Source of the DNA: Oceanihabitans sp. 2_MG-2023
GTDB lineage: Bacteria; Bacteroidota; Bacteroidia; Flavobacteriales; Flavobacteriaceae
DNA length: 64,000 bases
Assembly (NCBI RefSeq): GCF_030547245.1
Contig: NZ_JAUOQT010000004.1
Location: 377,001-441,000 of the forward strand
Direction of reading: 5' to 3'
A program made the position numbers and the translations under genes. Below, one piece after another: positions 9,192-18,464 of this stretch (position 1 is the first letter of the stretch; every line of letters starts with the position of its first letter). The notes beneath the pieces are model-generated. The model was not told where the DNA came from. It did not search any database and saw only the letters and a program-made list of their open reading frames with translations.

Positions 9192-9965
9192 TTACTTTGT
9201 TAATATACAGAAAAAATCTAACGTGTCTTTAGAGTATTTTTGAAGTGAATAGTCTTCTAATTTTATGTTGTTAACTAATTCTCTATTTTTGTTTAATAGC
9301 GTAATTCTATTCATTCTATTTGCTATTTCATAAGGTATTTTAAGTAATGTTTTAGGCAGTTTATATTGTATATTAAAAATATCAAAGCGCATAATTCGCT
9401 TAACAGATTGTTCGTTTTTAAAATAATACTGATCTGTTTTTTTATTACCTTGAATACCTTCAATAGTATATTTTATAAATTTTTTTTTAATTAGGTCGTT
9501 TAATTCCGAATACTTATATTCTTTAACATGCCAAGGGTTTCTTGCTATCGATTTTTTTGCGTTTGGGGTAGTTATATATGCTTTTCCATTAGGTTTTAAA
9601 ACTCGATGAATTTCATTAATAAAAAGATTGACATCTTTTATGTGTTCGATTACTTGAAATGAAATAACCACATCAAAACTATTGTCTTTTAAATTACTTA
9701 AAGGAGGTATGTTTTGATGTAGAATTGTGGTTTTTGGATGTCTGTATTTTATTTTATCTAATACATATTTAGATTTATCTATAACAGTTATATTCTTTGC
9801 TTTTTTTAGAATAAGATCTAAGCCATAGCCTTCTCCACATCCAATTTCTAAAACATTTCCATGTATTTTTTCAGCTATTAAATGATATGCTTTTAATGTT
9901 CTTTGAAATAATGGTTGGTCTGAAGTTATTTGGGAAGAGGTAATCTCGGTTGAAAATGAAAACAT
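9192..9965 (-). CDS. Class I SAM-dependent methyltransferase
   Basis: A 257-residue methyltransferase of the Methyltransf_11 type. Motif I VLEIGCGEGYGLDL is at residues 38-51, an acidic ribose-binding end (VIDKSKYVL) follows, then SFDVVISFQVIEHI as the motif IV region and LKPNGKAYITTPN as post-motif. Such enzymes next to sugar or lipid genes commonly methylate surface glycans or quinones, but no substrate is shown here. It begins 14 bases after the stop of the GT117 membrane protein and ends 10 bases before the Nudix gene, so it belongs to the same transcript; a role in cell-surface glycoconjugate modification is a guess from this position. Confidence 0.82.
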   Translation of the reverse strand: MFSFSTEITSSQITSDQPLFQRTLKAYHLIAEKIHGNVLEIGCGEGYGLDLILKKAKNITVIDKSKYVLDKIKYRHPKTTILHQNIPPLSNLKDNSFDVVISFQVIEHIKDVNLFINEIHRVLKPNGKAYITTPNAKKSIARNPWHVKEYKYSELNDLIKKKFIKYTIEGIQGNKKTDQYYFKNEQSVKRIMRFDIFNIQYKLPKTLLKIPYEIANRMNRITLLNKNRELVNNIKLEDYSLQKYSKDTLDFFCILTK

Positions 9966-9979
9966 TTTAAATAATTAGG

Positions 9980-12900
9980 TTAATATGGCCAATTTATCTT
10001 TTGCCATTGTATATAATTTGGTTCAAAATTTTTAAAGCGTTGTTTGTTAGATATAATAATTTCTTTATCGCCAGGGAATTGATTTATCATTTGTAAATAC
10101 ATGTTTTTTAATTTTTCAGCATGTTTTACATTTATTATTGGATTTGGAGGGTTAAAAGAGGTTGTCCATTGCAGTTCTTCCCAGAGATTATTAATAGCTA
10201 AAACACATATTTTAGTGCCTTTATTAGGTAGACCAGCTCTAAAATATAATTTACCTAATGCATATGCATATTGCTTATAAGCAATAGTGTTATTAGGTAA
10301 AACAGAAAAAGATTTGTCTAAAACAGCTATGGCTTGTTGTTTTTTGCCTTCTTCTAATAATGCTTGTGCTAAAAAATAATAATTACGCCTTAAAATATCT
10401 TGCGCATAAGTTCTATTTTCATAAGTAATAAATTTTGTATCATCATTTAGTCTATTAAATTGTACTTTCTCTATTAAAAAAGGATACATCATTTTTGTAT
10501 TAACAATTTTCTGGTTTGCTAGAGGGTTTTTTCTTTGAATGGGAGCTAACTCCTCTACTAAGCCATTTTGAATAAAGTAATTTTGCAGGCCTAAATAATG
10601 ACTAGTTTTTCCATTAATGGCAAAGCATATTGATCTATTTTCAATATTATTATTAATTATATTTAGTAATACAATCTCGTTTAAACCGTAAAAGTCTTTA
10701 GCATATTCCCATGCTATCTTATTGGTATATTGAGCATTTAATGCTTCAGCACTTAGGTGTTTGCTTTTTATTTTTACAGTATCTATAGGGATAGCAAATT
10801 TGGTTGCAGGTATGTAATGTCTTAACTTTCCATTCCAATTAATTTTTGTGTTGCTATTCTTAAAAAATTCAAATAAAACAGGTAATACAGCTGCAGTATT
10901 GGTTTCTTTTTGAAGCGGAATTAATTTATCGACACCATTTACATAAAAATCTTTCTCTAAGCTAATTTCAATTGGATTGGAATTGTATATTTTATGTTTC
11001 AGTTTATCGATATGTGTATCTAAATTCATTTGATCAAAATTTAGAACTCTCACATCTGTTCTATATTTTTCAACTTCTTGTAAGTACCATAAAGGAAAAG
11101 TCATGTTGTCTCCATTAGTAATAAGTATGGATTGTTCTGGGCATGAATCTAGATACGCTTTAGCAAAATCGTATGCAAAAGTGTCATAACTACGTTGGTG
11201 ATCATTCCATCCTTTAGCTACTAATTGTATAGGTGCACCAATAAAAACAATACTAGCTACAATTAGCAGTCTCGTTTTACTAGATAAAATAAATTTAAAA
11301 GCGTTGTAGATATAAAGAATGGATAGTCCTACCCAAAGTGAAAAAATCACAAATGCCCCCATAAAAATATAATCCCGTTCTCGAACTAAAATACTAGATG
11401 GAACTGGGTTAATGTAAATGGTAATACCTACACCAAAAGCTAAGAAAATAAAAAGTGTTGTTAATAAATATTTTTTACTTTTTAGTAGGGAAAGCAATCC
11501 TAAAATTCCGAAAAGAAAAGGAATAAAATAATAGGTGTTTCTACTTTTATCTTTTTTAAAACGATCTGGCATGATGGAGTAGTCGCCAACTCTTGATTTA
11601 TCGATACTATTAATTCCGCTTACCCAATTCCCATCTTTTATATAACCTAAGCCTTGATTGTTGTTTTGTTTCCCTATAAAATTCCAATATAAATACCTTA
11701 GATTTAGCCAAGAGATTTGATAATTTATAAAAAAGTGGAAGTTTTCTTTATAGGTAGGCTTATAAAGTGTTTTGTTCTCCCCATTAACTGGGTAATTAAT
11801 AGGCGCTCCTTTTATTGTAGTCCAAGATTTATAATTTCCTGCATTACCAGCGTCAAATAATCTAGGAAATAACATGGAAAATTCTTCCGAATAGTTTACC
11901 TGATTATATTTCCCATCGTCTATTGTAATGTATTTTTTTTTGGAAGTATTATAAGTTAAAATAGGTTTTCCATCTGTAAAAGGTACATTTTTATCTAAAG
12001 GAGCATTATATGTATATCCTTTAAGAAGTGGTATATGTCCAATTCCAAATTGATCTCCTTTAATGTATTGTAACATTCTATTACTAGTACTTACGCCATT
12101 TGCAATTAATGTATTAGCATTCGCTCTTTGAAGTGGCATAATATAGGAGCTAAAACCAATTAAAAAAAACAGAAAAGCTAAAGTACAATAGTGTATTATG
12201 ATTTTTTGTTTTCTATAGGTAATCCATAATGTAACCGAAAAGAATAGGACTAATAATAGAATTGTAATTAGCACACCTGTATTTACATTTGCATTATAAG
12301 TATTTACTAACCATAAATCTATGGTATAACTTAATTTAATAAGACCTTGTATAGCAAATAAGTAAATACTAAAAAAGAGTACAGTCCCAATAATTAAGGA
12401 TAAAACGATGTTTTTAATAGTTAAACCATATTTTTTATGCGTAAATAGAAGCGATAATGGAATAATTATAGAAATGGTTATTAAATGAACACTACTTGCT
12501 ATTCCTAAAAGCAAAGCAAATAATAAAAGAAGTCTCCTTTCAATATATTTATTAGAAGTATTCTCCCATTTTACCATTACATAAATCATTATTGTCATTA
12601 ATGCAAATGAAAGTGTGTAGACTTCAGTCTCTGTTGCGGCAACCCAAAAACTATTAGAAAATGCTAATGTTAAGGCAGCTGTAATACCAGTAAAAAAGGG
12701 TAAGTATTTAGTTTCAAATAGCGATGAATTTATTTGTATTTTAGTGGTTATAAAATAGGTTATTTTAAATAGGAAAGTTACGGTTAGTGCTCCAAAAAAA
12801 CCGGATATTAAGTTAGAAATAAAAGCAACTTTTGTTACAGGAAAAAACTGTAAAATAACACTGCAAAGCATCGTGTAAAAAGGGGATCCAGGAGGATGAG

Positions 12901-13036
12901 TTGCCTGTAAATTATAACTACTAGCTAGAAACTCTGGACTATCCCAAAAAGTGATGGTTCTTGGTGCAGAAATATAGTATACAATAAATACAATTATAAA
13001 AAGAATAAAGCTTACAATTCTTTCAACTTTTATCAT
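9980..13036 (-). CDS. DUF2723/GT117 family integral membrane glycosyltransferase-like protein
   Basis: A 1018-residue protein starting with about a dozen transmembrane helices. The first loop has DSPEFLASSYNLQATHPPGS, the hallmark of DUF2723, a Bacteroidota family grouped with C-type (dolichol-mannose-transferase-like) glycosyltransferases, where acidic residues of the first loop are catalytic. Further loops carry LVRERDYIF and a long periplasmic part. The last 140 residues look like TPR helices (EEGKKQQAIAVLDKSFSVLP), suited to binding protein partners. A transfer of lipid-linked sugar onto exported proteins is the likely role, known only by analogy. Complete, with an ATG just after a low-complexity AT-rich leader; it leads the GT117-methyltransferase-Nudix-PrsW run. 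Confidence 0.8.
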   Translation of the reverse strand: MIKVERIVSFILFIIVFIVYYISAPRTITFWDSPEFLASSYNLQATHPPGSPFYTMLCSVILQFFPVTKVAFISNLISGFFGALTVTFLFKITYFITTKIQINSSLFETKYLPFFTGITAALTLAFSNSFWVAATETEVYTLSFALMTIMIYVMVKWENTSNKYIERRLLLLFALLLGIASSVHLITISIIIPLSLLFTHKKYGLTIKNIVLSLIIGTVLFFSIYLFAIQGLIKLSYTIDLWLVNTYNANVNTGVLITILLLVLFFSVTLWITYRKQKIIIHYCTLAFLFFLIGFSSYIMPLQRANANTLIANGVSTSNRMLQYIKGDQFGIGHIPLLKGYTYNAPLDKNVPFTDGKPILTYNTSKKKYITIDDGKYNQVNYSEEFSMLFPRLFDAGNAGNYKSWTTIKGAPINYPVNGENKTLYKPTYKENFHFFINYQISWLNLRYLYWNFIGKQNNNQGLGYIKDGNWVSGINSIDKSRVGDYSIMPDRFKKDKSRNTYYFIPFLFGILGLLSLLKSKKYLLTTLFIFLAFGVGITIYINPVPSSILVRERDYIFMGAFVIFSLWVGLSILYIYNAFKFILSSKTRLLIVASIVFIGAPIQLVAKGWNDHQRSYDTFAYDFAKAYLDSCPEQSILITNGDNMTFPLWYLQEVEKYRTDVRVLNFDQMNLDTHIDKLKHKIYNSNPIEISLEKDFYVNGVDKLIPLQKETNTAAVLPVLFEFFKNSNTKINWNGKLRHYIPATKFAIPIDTVKIKSKHLSAEALNAQYTNKIAWEYAKDFYGLNEIVLLNIINNNIENRSICFAINGKTSHYLGLQNYFIQNGLVEELAPIQRKNPLANQKIVNTKMMYPFLIEKVQFNRLNDDTKFITYENRTYAQDILRRNYYFLAQALLEEGKKQQAIAVLDKSFSVLPNNTIAYKQYAYALGKLYFRAGLPNKGTKICVLAINNLWEELQWTTSFNPPNPIINVKHAEKLKNMYLQMINQFPGDKEIIISNKQRFKNFEPNYIQWQKINWPY

Positions 13037-13101
13037 GTTAACAGTAGTAATTTATTTAAAATTAATGGCAAGATAGGAGAAATATAAATTGGATATATAA
13101 T

Positions 13102-15171
13102 TTAATCTAATAAATTATATATTTCATTACTAGCTAAAAGAATGGCTCCAGAGATGCCAATATTCCATTCTTCACTTTTATATTTTTTTTCAAATATGGG
13201 TTGCATTAATAATATCCAAGACTCTATTGTTTTTTGCTTGTGGCTAATTGGAATAACACCATCATTAATTCCTTTAGCAATTGTATAAATAGAAAGTGCA
13301 TTTGTGTATAGCTGTTTATAATTTGTAACGTTTTTTTGGGTTTTCAATAAATCGGCTACATGTTTAAGGTATAATTGCGATAGATTTTCCTTTTCTAAAT
13401 TATCATTTTCATTAATTAAGCTTAATAGCTTCGATAAGGTAACTACTTTAATATCTGGGTTTATTTGTTCTATATCTTCTGTGTTTAATGCATTTAATCT
13501 ATTTACTACCGTTCGATTATCTCCTAAGTTAAAGTTCCAAATAAGGTTTTCTAGTGAAAGTACATCAAATTCAACTTCTTCCTCATATTGAAGTATGTTA
13601 AGCACTTCATTTTTGTATCGGTTTTCATTAGTAATCGTGTAAAAAGCTTTTAATCCATCTAAAAAGATACCATATTCATGTTCTCCTTTTTTTAAAGCAG
13701 AAGGGTTTTCTAACTGCCAATCTGCTAATTCACGCATGGTTTGAAGTATTCCTTCTTTTGTTGTTTCTTTGTCTGTTTTAGGATATTTAACATCCATTTT
13801 TATGGCTGTTTTATACCTGTCTTCAAAGTGAAGCGCTCTGTTTTTATTTACAGAAAACAAGGAGTAATTAATGTAATTTGTATTCTGAATCCATAAAATT
13901 TGCGGATACTGATCTTTTTTTGCATTTCGAATGGCAAATGGTCTAATATTATTTTTAGTAGAATTATTAGTTATATGCTTCACTTTCCAAGTTTTTCCAT
14001 CGTCTTTGGTAATCCATTTTTCTATTTCAAAAAAATCATTCCTTTTAACCGATAAATATAATGTGTTTGGCGTTTCATGGTCTATAGTAATTCCTCCAGA
14101 GTAATTTGGTTCTGAAGCTTTGTCCCCTTCTGGGATATCAAGAAAACTAGTGCCAGAATTTATTAAATCATAATTATGCCATTTATTGTTTTTCCATATA
14201 GCATAACAGTAAATATGGTTTTCGCTATCAGGAAATTTTGCGTAGACGATTATTGGGTTTCCGTTTTTACTTTGCGCAATATCCCAATTCCAAACTTTAT
14301 TGTTTTCAGGTGTTTGTTTGTAAATAACATCCAAATCTTGTTCTTGAATAGGTAACTCGTCTATAGTCTTTATTTTTGTTCCATCTGCTTTATAAAAAGC
14401 GCCAGCTTCATAATACATATAATAGATCGCGTTAGAAGTTTCTTGAGTTGGATGCCCATTAGTAAAAGTAAAATGGATTTTAGACACTCCATCCGAATAC
14501 ACTTTTGTATAAGGCACTTTTAAAGAAGCGACTTCATTAGGCTTAAAAAGAATTTTGCCAGAACTCCATGTTTCTCCATTGTCTATAGATGTTGCAAAAT
14601 TAGGTTTTAAGTCCACTCCTCTCCAAAATAGAAATATTTTATCATTTTCGGCACTTAATTGAATAGGATTGGTGTAGGTATGATTTAAGTTTTTTGCATT
14701 TTTATAGTGTGTTTCATCGTTTAGAAATAACTCTTTTACTGTATTCCAATTATCAATACGTTCTGGAGCACTAGATTTAACCATGTACAAAGGTTTTTCA
14801 TTTTGTAGGTGCGAGTTAAAAAAGACGGTTATATACCCGTTTTTGTCTATTAAGAGAGATGGATTATTATGATCATCTATCTCGAGGTTATCAAAAATTA
14901 CTTTAGATTTAATTTTTTTATTATCATGGTCATAATATGCTATATGGATGTCTCCATAATTATCAACCCAACCAGTATATGTTCTTTTATGTTTTCCTTC
15001 ATAATAAACAGCTCTGGGATCTGAAAACCAACTCCAAATTCCATTAAAAGTAACGGATTGAAAATCTAACGAGCGAGTAGTTATTTCTTCTTTATTAGGA
15101 TTGTTTTTTTTTTGACTAAATAATAAATTACTAAATAAAATTAGAAGCAATACTAAATATCTTTGCGTCAT
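13102..15171 (-). CDS. Secreted BNR-repeat protein with C-terminal helical (GH88/GH105-like) tail
   Basis: A 689-residue exported protein: signal peptide at 1-20 (LVLLLILFSNLLFSQ), then a BNR_4-type beta propeller up to about residue 450 with YTGWVDNYGDIHIAYYD, ATSIDNGETWSSG and WITKDDGKTWKVKH Asp-box blades. From about residue 470 the sequence is helical (LADWQLENPSALKKGEHEYG, FLDGLKAFYTITNENRYKNE) and ends in IGISGAILLASNEIYNLL, which recalls the closing helix of unsaturated glucuronyl or rhamnogalacturonyl hydrolases; at about 220 residues it is too short for a full six-hairpin barrel. A polysaccharide-binding or lyase/hydrolase-assisting role is an inference. Upstream neighbour on the same strand: none; downstream GT117 starts 65 bases after its stop. 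Confidence 0.75.
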   Translation of the reverse strand: MTQRYLVLLLILFSNLLFSQKKNNPNKEEITTRSLDFQSVTFNGIWSWFSDPRAVYYEGKHKRTYTGWVDNYGDIHIAYYDHDNKKIKSKVIFDNLEIDDHNNPSLLIDKNGYITVFFNSHLQNEKPLYMVKSSAPERIDNWNTVKELFLNDETHYKNAKNLNHTYTNPIQLSAENDKIFLFWRGVDLKPNFATSIDNGETWSSGKILFKPNEVASLKVPYTKVYSDGVSKIHFTFTNGHPTQETSNAIYYMYYEAGAFYKADGTKIKTIDELPIQEQDLDVIYKQTPENNKVWNWDIAQSKNGNPIIVYAKFPDSENHIYCYAIWKNNKWHNYDLINSGTSFLDIPEGDKASEPNYSGGITIDHETPNTLYLSVKRNDFFEIEKWITKDDGKTWKVKHITNNSTKNNIRPFAIRNAKKDQYPQILWIQNTNYINYSLFSVNKNRALHFEDRYKTAIKMDVKYPKTDKETTKEGILQTMRELADWQLENPSALKKGEHEYGIFLDGLKAFYTITNENRYKNEVLNILQYEEEVEFDVLSLENLIWNFNLGDNRTVVNRLNALNTEDIEQINPDIKVVTLSKLLSLINENDNLEKENLSQLYLKHVADLLKTQKNVTNYKQLYTNALSIYTIAKGINDGVIPISHKQKTIESWILLMQPIFEKKYKSEEWNIGISGAILLASNEIYNLLD

Positions 15172-15376
15172 AAATAGGTAAAGGTTTAATTTTTAAAATT
15201 ATATTAAAAATATTTATTATATTCGTAAAAGCTATTAATCTTCTTAACCTGCATGAAAACACTTGTTTCGTGTGATTTTTTTTGTCTAATTCACGATGAA
15301 AAAGGTGTTCCGTAAGATTTTATAGTCTATTTAATCAATATTTGGTGTAAAATATTGTTGAAAAATCAGAATATAA

Positions 15377-15943
15377 ATGAATTTTAAGCATTACAAAAAG
15401 ATTTTATTTGTTTTAGTTCTCTTTAATATATCTGCATTTGCTCAGAAAAGAGAAAATAGAATAGATGAAGAATTTCCAACCCCAATATCTTTCCCTTACG
15501 ATTATTTTGGCAATTATTCTGGAAACTTAAGAGTTTCAGATTATACAGGTGTTGTTGCTAATCTTCCCTCAGAATTTTCATTTAAAGAAACAGATGTTAA
15601 AGATGAATTTGTCTATTCTTTATCTTATTTACAAGGTAAAGATAAAAAAAGTAGCACATATAAAGTATTTATAATCGATCAAGAAAAAGGATTTTATGCT
15701 ATAAAAGATGACATGGGCTTAGAGTTTACAGCAACCTTAATAGATAATACGCTATATAGTACGTTCGAAATTAATGAAAACATAATGTTTACAGCATTAG
15801 AATTTACTAACAACGGAAAAGTTAAATTAAACATTATTTTATCTAAAAAAATAAATAATAAAAGAACTAAGGAGTTAGAAAAAGATGCGGCTAAATTGTC
15901 TAATGTAATTTTATTACAAAAAGCTGTTTTAAGTAAAGTATAA
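15377..15943 (+). CDS. Small secreted protein of unknown function
   Basis: I do not recognise this 188-residue protein. It has a signal peptide (residues 1-22: KILFVLVLFNISAFAQ with AFA-Q cleavage) followed by a mainly beta-strand domain with alternating charged and aromatic residues (SFPYDYFGNYSGNLRVSDYTG). There are no cysteines to speak of, no membrane segments and no sorting tail, so it is expected in the periplasm. It lies 41 bases before the YadA-head-like surface protein on the same strand and may be transcribed with it; a chaperone or accessory role for that partner is possible but unsupported. Confidence 0.7.
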   Translation: MNFKHYKKILFVLVLFNISAFAQKRENRIDEEFPTPISFPYDYFGNYSGNLRVSDYTGVVANLPSEFSFKETDVKDEFVYSLSYLQGKDKKSSTYKVFIIDQEKGFYAIKDDMGLEFTATLIDNTLYSTFEINENIMFTALEFTNNGKVKLNIILSKKINNKRTKELEKDAAKLSNVILLQKAVLSKV

Positions 15944-15984
15944 AGTAATTAAACCATAAAACCATAAACCAAAATAATTAAATC

Positions 15985-18366
15985 ATGAAAAACTATTACA
16001 TTTATTTATGTGTTTTCTTTTTCTCTATGTTAGGGATGAAAGCACAAACTTTAAACGAAACAATGGGTACAGGCTCTGGAGTATCCATAACATCTGGAGA
16101 TTTTAACACCTATTACGGAGACAGTACCGGATCTTTTACAAGTACAGGATCTAGAAACACATTGTATGGTTATAGCGCCGGAAGAAGTGTTACTACTAGT
16201 GAGCTAGTTGCCATTGGGTATCTTGCGGGATACTCAAATACTACAGGTTTTGATAATACATTTATTGGTTATGAAGCAGGTAGATTAAACATTAATGGTG
16301 GAGATAATACTTTTATTGGTGCAGAATCTGGAGAAAATAATACAACGGGTTACGACAATACTTTTGTTGGGGAAGAGTCTGGAGCAAATAATACTACAGG
16401 TTACGAAAATACGTTTATTGGAGAAGATGCTGGTTTTAGCAATACAACGGGGTATAAACAAACCTTTATTGGAAACGAAGTTGGAATTTCATCAGATGTA
16501 GGATATAGAAACACAGCTGTTGGTAGTGAATCTATGAGTGATGTAGACGATGGACATCACAATACTGCATTAGGTGATTCTGCTGGTATTGATGTTGGGG
16601 ATGGTATTTATAATACTTTTGTAGGAGCTGCCTCTGGAGTTGCAACAGAATATGCAGATTATAACACGTTTATAGGTGCGCAATCGGGTTGGGATAATAA
16701 CCGTACAAATAATACAAGTAATGCAAACCACAATACCTATGTAGGTTTCTCTACTGGTTTTTCAAACAGAGAAGGACAATACAATGTTGGTATGGGATCA
16801 TTAGCAGATTTTGACAATACAAACCGTTCTAACACGATGTTTTTTGGATATGATATAACTGCTAGTAATAATAACGTAATGGGATTTGGAAATAGAGCTT
16901 TTGTAGATGGACAATATTCAATTTCTTTAGGACACGATCATGATGTTAGAGGTGATTACTCAGTGATGATGGGATACTTAGGAAACATGAGTACATTAGC
17001 AGATTATTCTGTTGGTATAGGTGATCGAATAGATATTGAAGAAAATGATGTAGTAGGTATTGGACGTAGTGTAGATGTAGACAATCAACAAGCTGTAGCT
17101 ATTGGTTCTACAACAATAGCGCAAAATGATGGAGCTATTGTTATTGGTTATACCGCTTCTTCTACAGATCCATCTGCTTTAGATCCAACAAATAATATTG
17201 CAATTGGATATGCAGCAAATGTACAAGGAATAAACTCAGTTGCTATTGGAAATGCAGCAACTGCAATTAATGATAATACCATGGTACTTGGTGGTTTTAC
17301 TAACCCTTTAAGTGTTGGTATTGGTACAGATACTCCAAATCCGAATGCGTCTTTAGATTTATCCGGAACAACAAAAGGTTTACAATTAAACCGTATGCTT
17401 ACCTCGGAAAGAACTGCATTAGGTACTTCTTTAGGAACTACAGACGAAGGTTTAGCTGTATATGATACAGAAGATACCGCTTTATACGTTTGGGATGGTA
17501 CAGCATGGTTAAGTGGCATTAATACAGATGCTCAAGACCTTTCGGTAGCTAGTGATATATTGAGTATTACAGGAAGTACAGATACGGTAGATTTAACCCC
17601 TTATTTAGATAACACAGATGCTCAGGCTATTTCTTTAACTACGAACACTTTAAGTATTACTGGGGATGCAGGTACCGTAGATTTAGCTCCTTATTTAGAT
17701 AATACCGATGCACAAGAATTGTCTTTAACAGGAACAACACTTGCTATAACAGGAAACGCTACAACAGTAGATTTGTCTGCTTTACAAGATGGAACAGGAA
17801 CCGATGCGCAAGAGTTGTCCTTAACAGGAACAACATTAGCAATAACAGGAAACCCTACAACAGTAGATTTGTCTGCTTTACAAGATGGAGCAGGAACAGA
17901 TGATCAAAATTTAACTTCTGCTACATTATCTGGAAATACTTTAACAGTAGCTATAGAAGGAGGAACGTCGGTAAATGTTGATTTAGCTCCTATTTTAGCA
18001 ACATTAGATGCTCAAGTTGCAGATTTAACTACTAGATTAGAAACATTAGAAGCTTGTGCTTGTCAAACACTATCTGTTGAAGATTCTAACCCAGCAAATA
18101 GTAAAAGTGGTCCAATATTATATCAAAATATTCCAAACCCATTTAATGGGACTACTTCTATAAAGTATTATGTTCCTGCATCTAATAAGAGTGCTGCGAT
18201 TGTATTTAGTAATACATCTGGTCAAATAATAGATAATGTTGCACTGAAGCAGTTAGGAGATCATGAAATATTTTTTAATAGTGAATCTTTAGCATCTGGT
18301 ATGTATTATTACACATTATTTATTGATGGTAGAAAATTTGATACTAAAAAGATGATTATAGAGTAA
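15985..18366 (+). CDS. T9SS-exported surface protein with YadA-head-like repeats
   Basis: A 793-residue protein with a signal peptide (1-20), then from about residue 60 to 430 a long run of 14-residue repeats such as NTFIGAESGENNTTGYD and NTFVGEESGANNTTGYE, the short-loop beta pattern seen in the head of trimeric autotransporter adhesins (YadA/Hia-type). Around residues 510-650 a second repeat, LSLTGTTLAITGNATTVDLS, recurs four to five times. The end has an ENIPNPFNG-like NIPNPFNGTTSIKYY start and KFDTKKMIIE finish, a classic type A T9SS sorting domain instead of an autotransporter barrel. So a trimeric-adhesin-style head appears to be exported by T9SS. Such head repeats also occur in tail-fibre proteins. 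Terminator follows. Confidence 0.85.
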   Translation: MKNYYIYLCVFFFSMLGMKAQTLNETMGTGSGVSITSGDFNTYYGDSTGSFTSTGSRNTLYGYSAGRSVTTSELVAIGYLAGYSNTTGFDNTFIGYEAGRLNINGGDNTFIGAESGENNTTGYDNTFVGEESGANNTTGYENTFIGEDAGFSNTTGYKQTFIGNEVGISSDVGYRNTAVGSESMSDVDDGHHNTALGDSAGIDVGDGIYNTFVGAASGVATEYADYNTFIGAQSGWDNNRTNNTSNANHNTYVGFSTGFSNREGQYNVGMGSLADFDNTNRSNTMFFGYDITASNNNVMGFGNRAFVDGQYSISLGHDHDVRGDYSVMMGYLGNMSTLADYSVGIGDRIDIEENDVVGIGRSVDVDNQQAVAIGSTTIAQNDGAIVIGYTASSTDPSALDPTNNIAIGYAANVQGINSVAIGNAATAINDNTMVLGGFTNPLSVGIGTDTPNPNASLDLSGTTKGLQLNRMLTSERTALGTSLGTTDEGLAVYDTEDTALYVWDGTAWLSGINTDAQDLSVASDILSITGSTDTVDLTPYLDNTDAQAISLTTNTLSITGDAGTVDLAPYLDNTDAQELSLTGTTLAITGNATTVDLSALQDGTGTDAQELSLTGTTLAITGNPTTVDLSALQDGAGTDDQNLTSATLSGNTLTVAIEGGTSVNVDLAPILATLDAQVADLTTRLETLEACACQTLSVEDSNPANSKSGPILYQNIPNPFNGTTSIKYYVPASNKSAAIVFSNTSGQIIDNVALKQLGDHEIFFNSESLASGMYYYTLFIDGRKFDTKKMIIE

Positions 18367-18389
18367 TTGATCTAAAAATTAAACATACA

Positions 18390-18416
18390 AAAGCTACACT
18401 TCATGTGTAGCTTTTT
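18390..18416 (+). terminator. Rho-independent terminator after the YadA-head-like gene
   Basis: AAAGCTACAC (18390-18399) pairs perfectly with GTGTAGCTTT (18405-18414), loop TTCAT, followed by TT. Confidence 0.85.
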
Positions 18417-18464
18417 ATGTTTATATATTTAAATGTCTTTAAATATATCTTTAAACCACTACGT

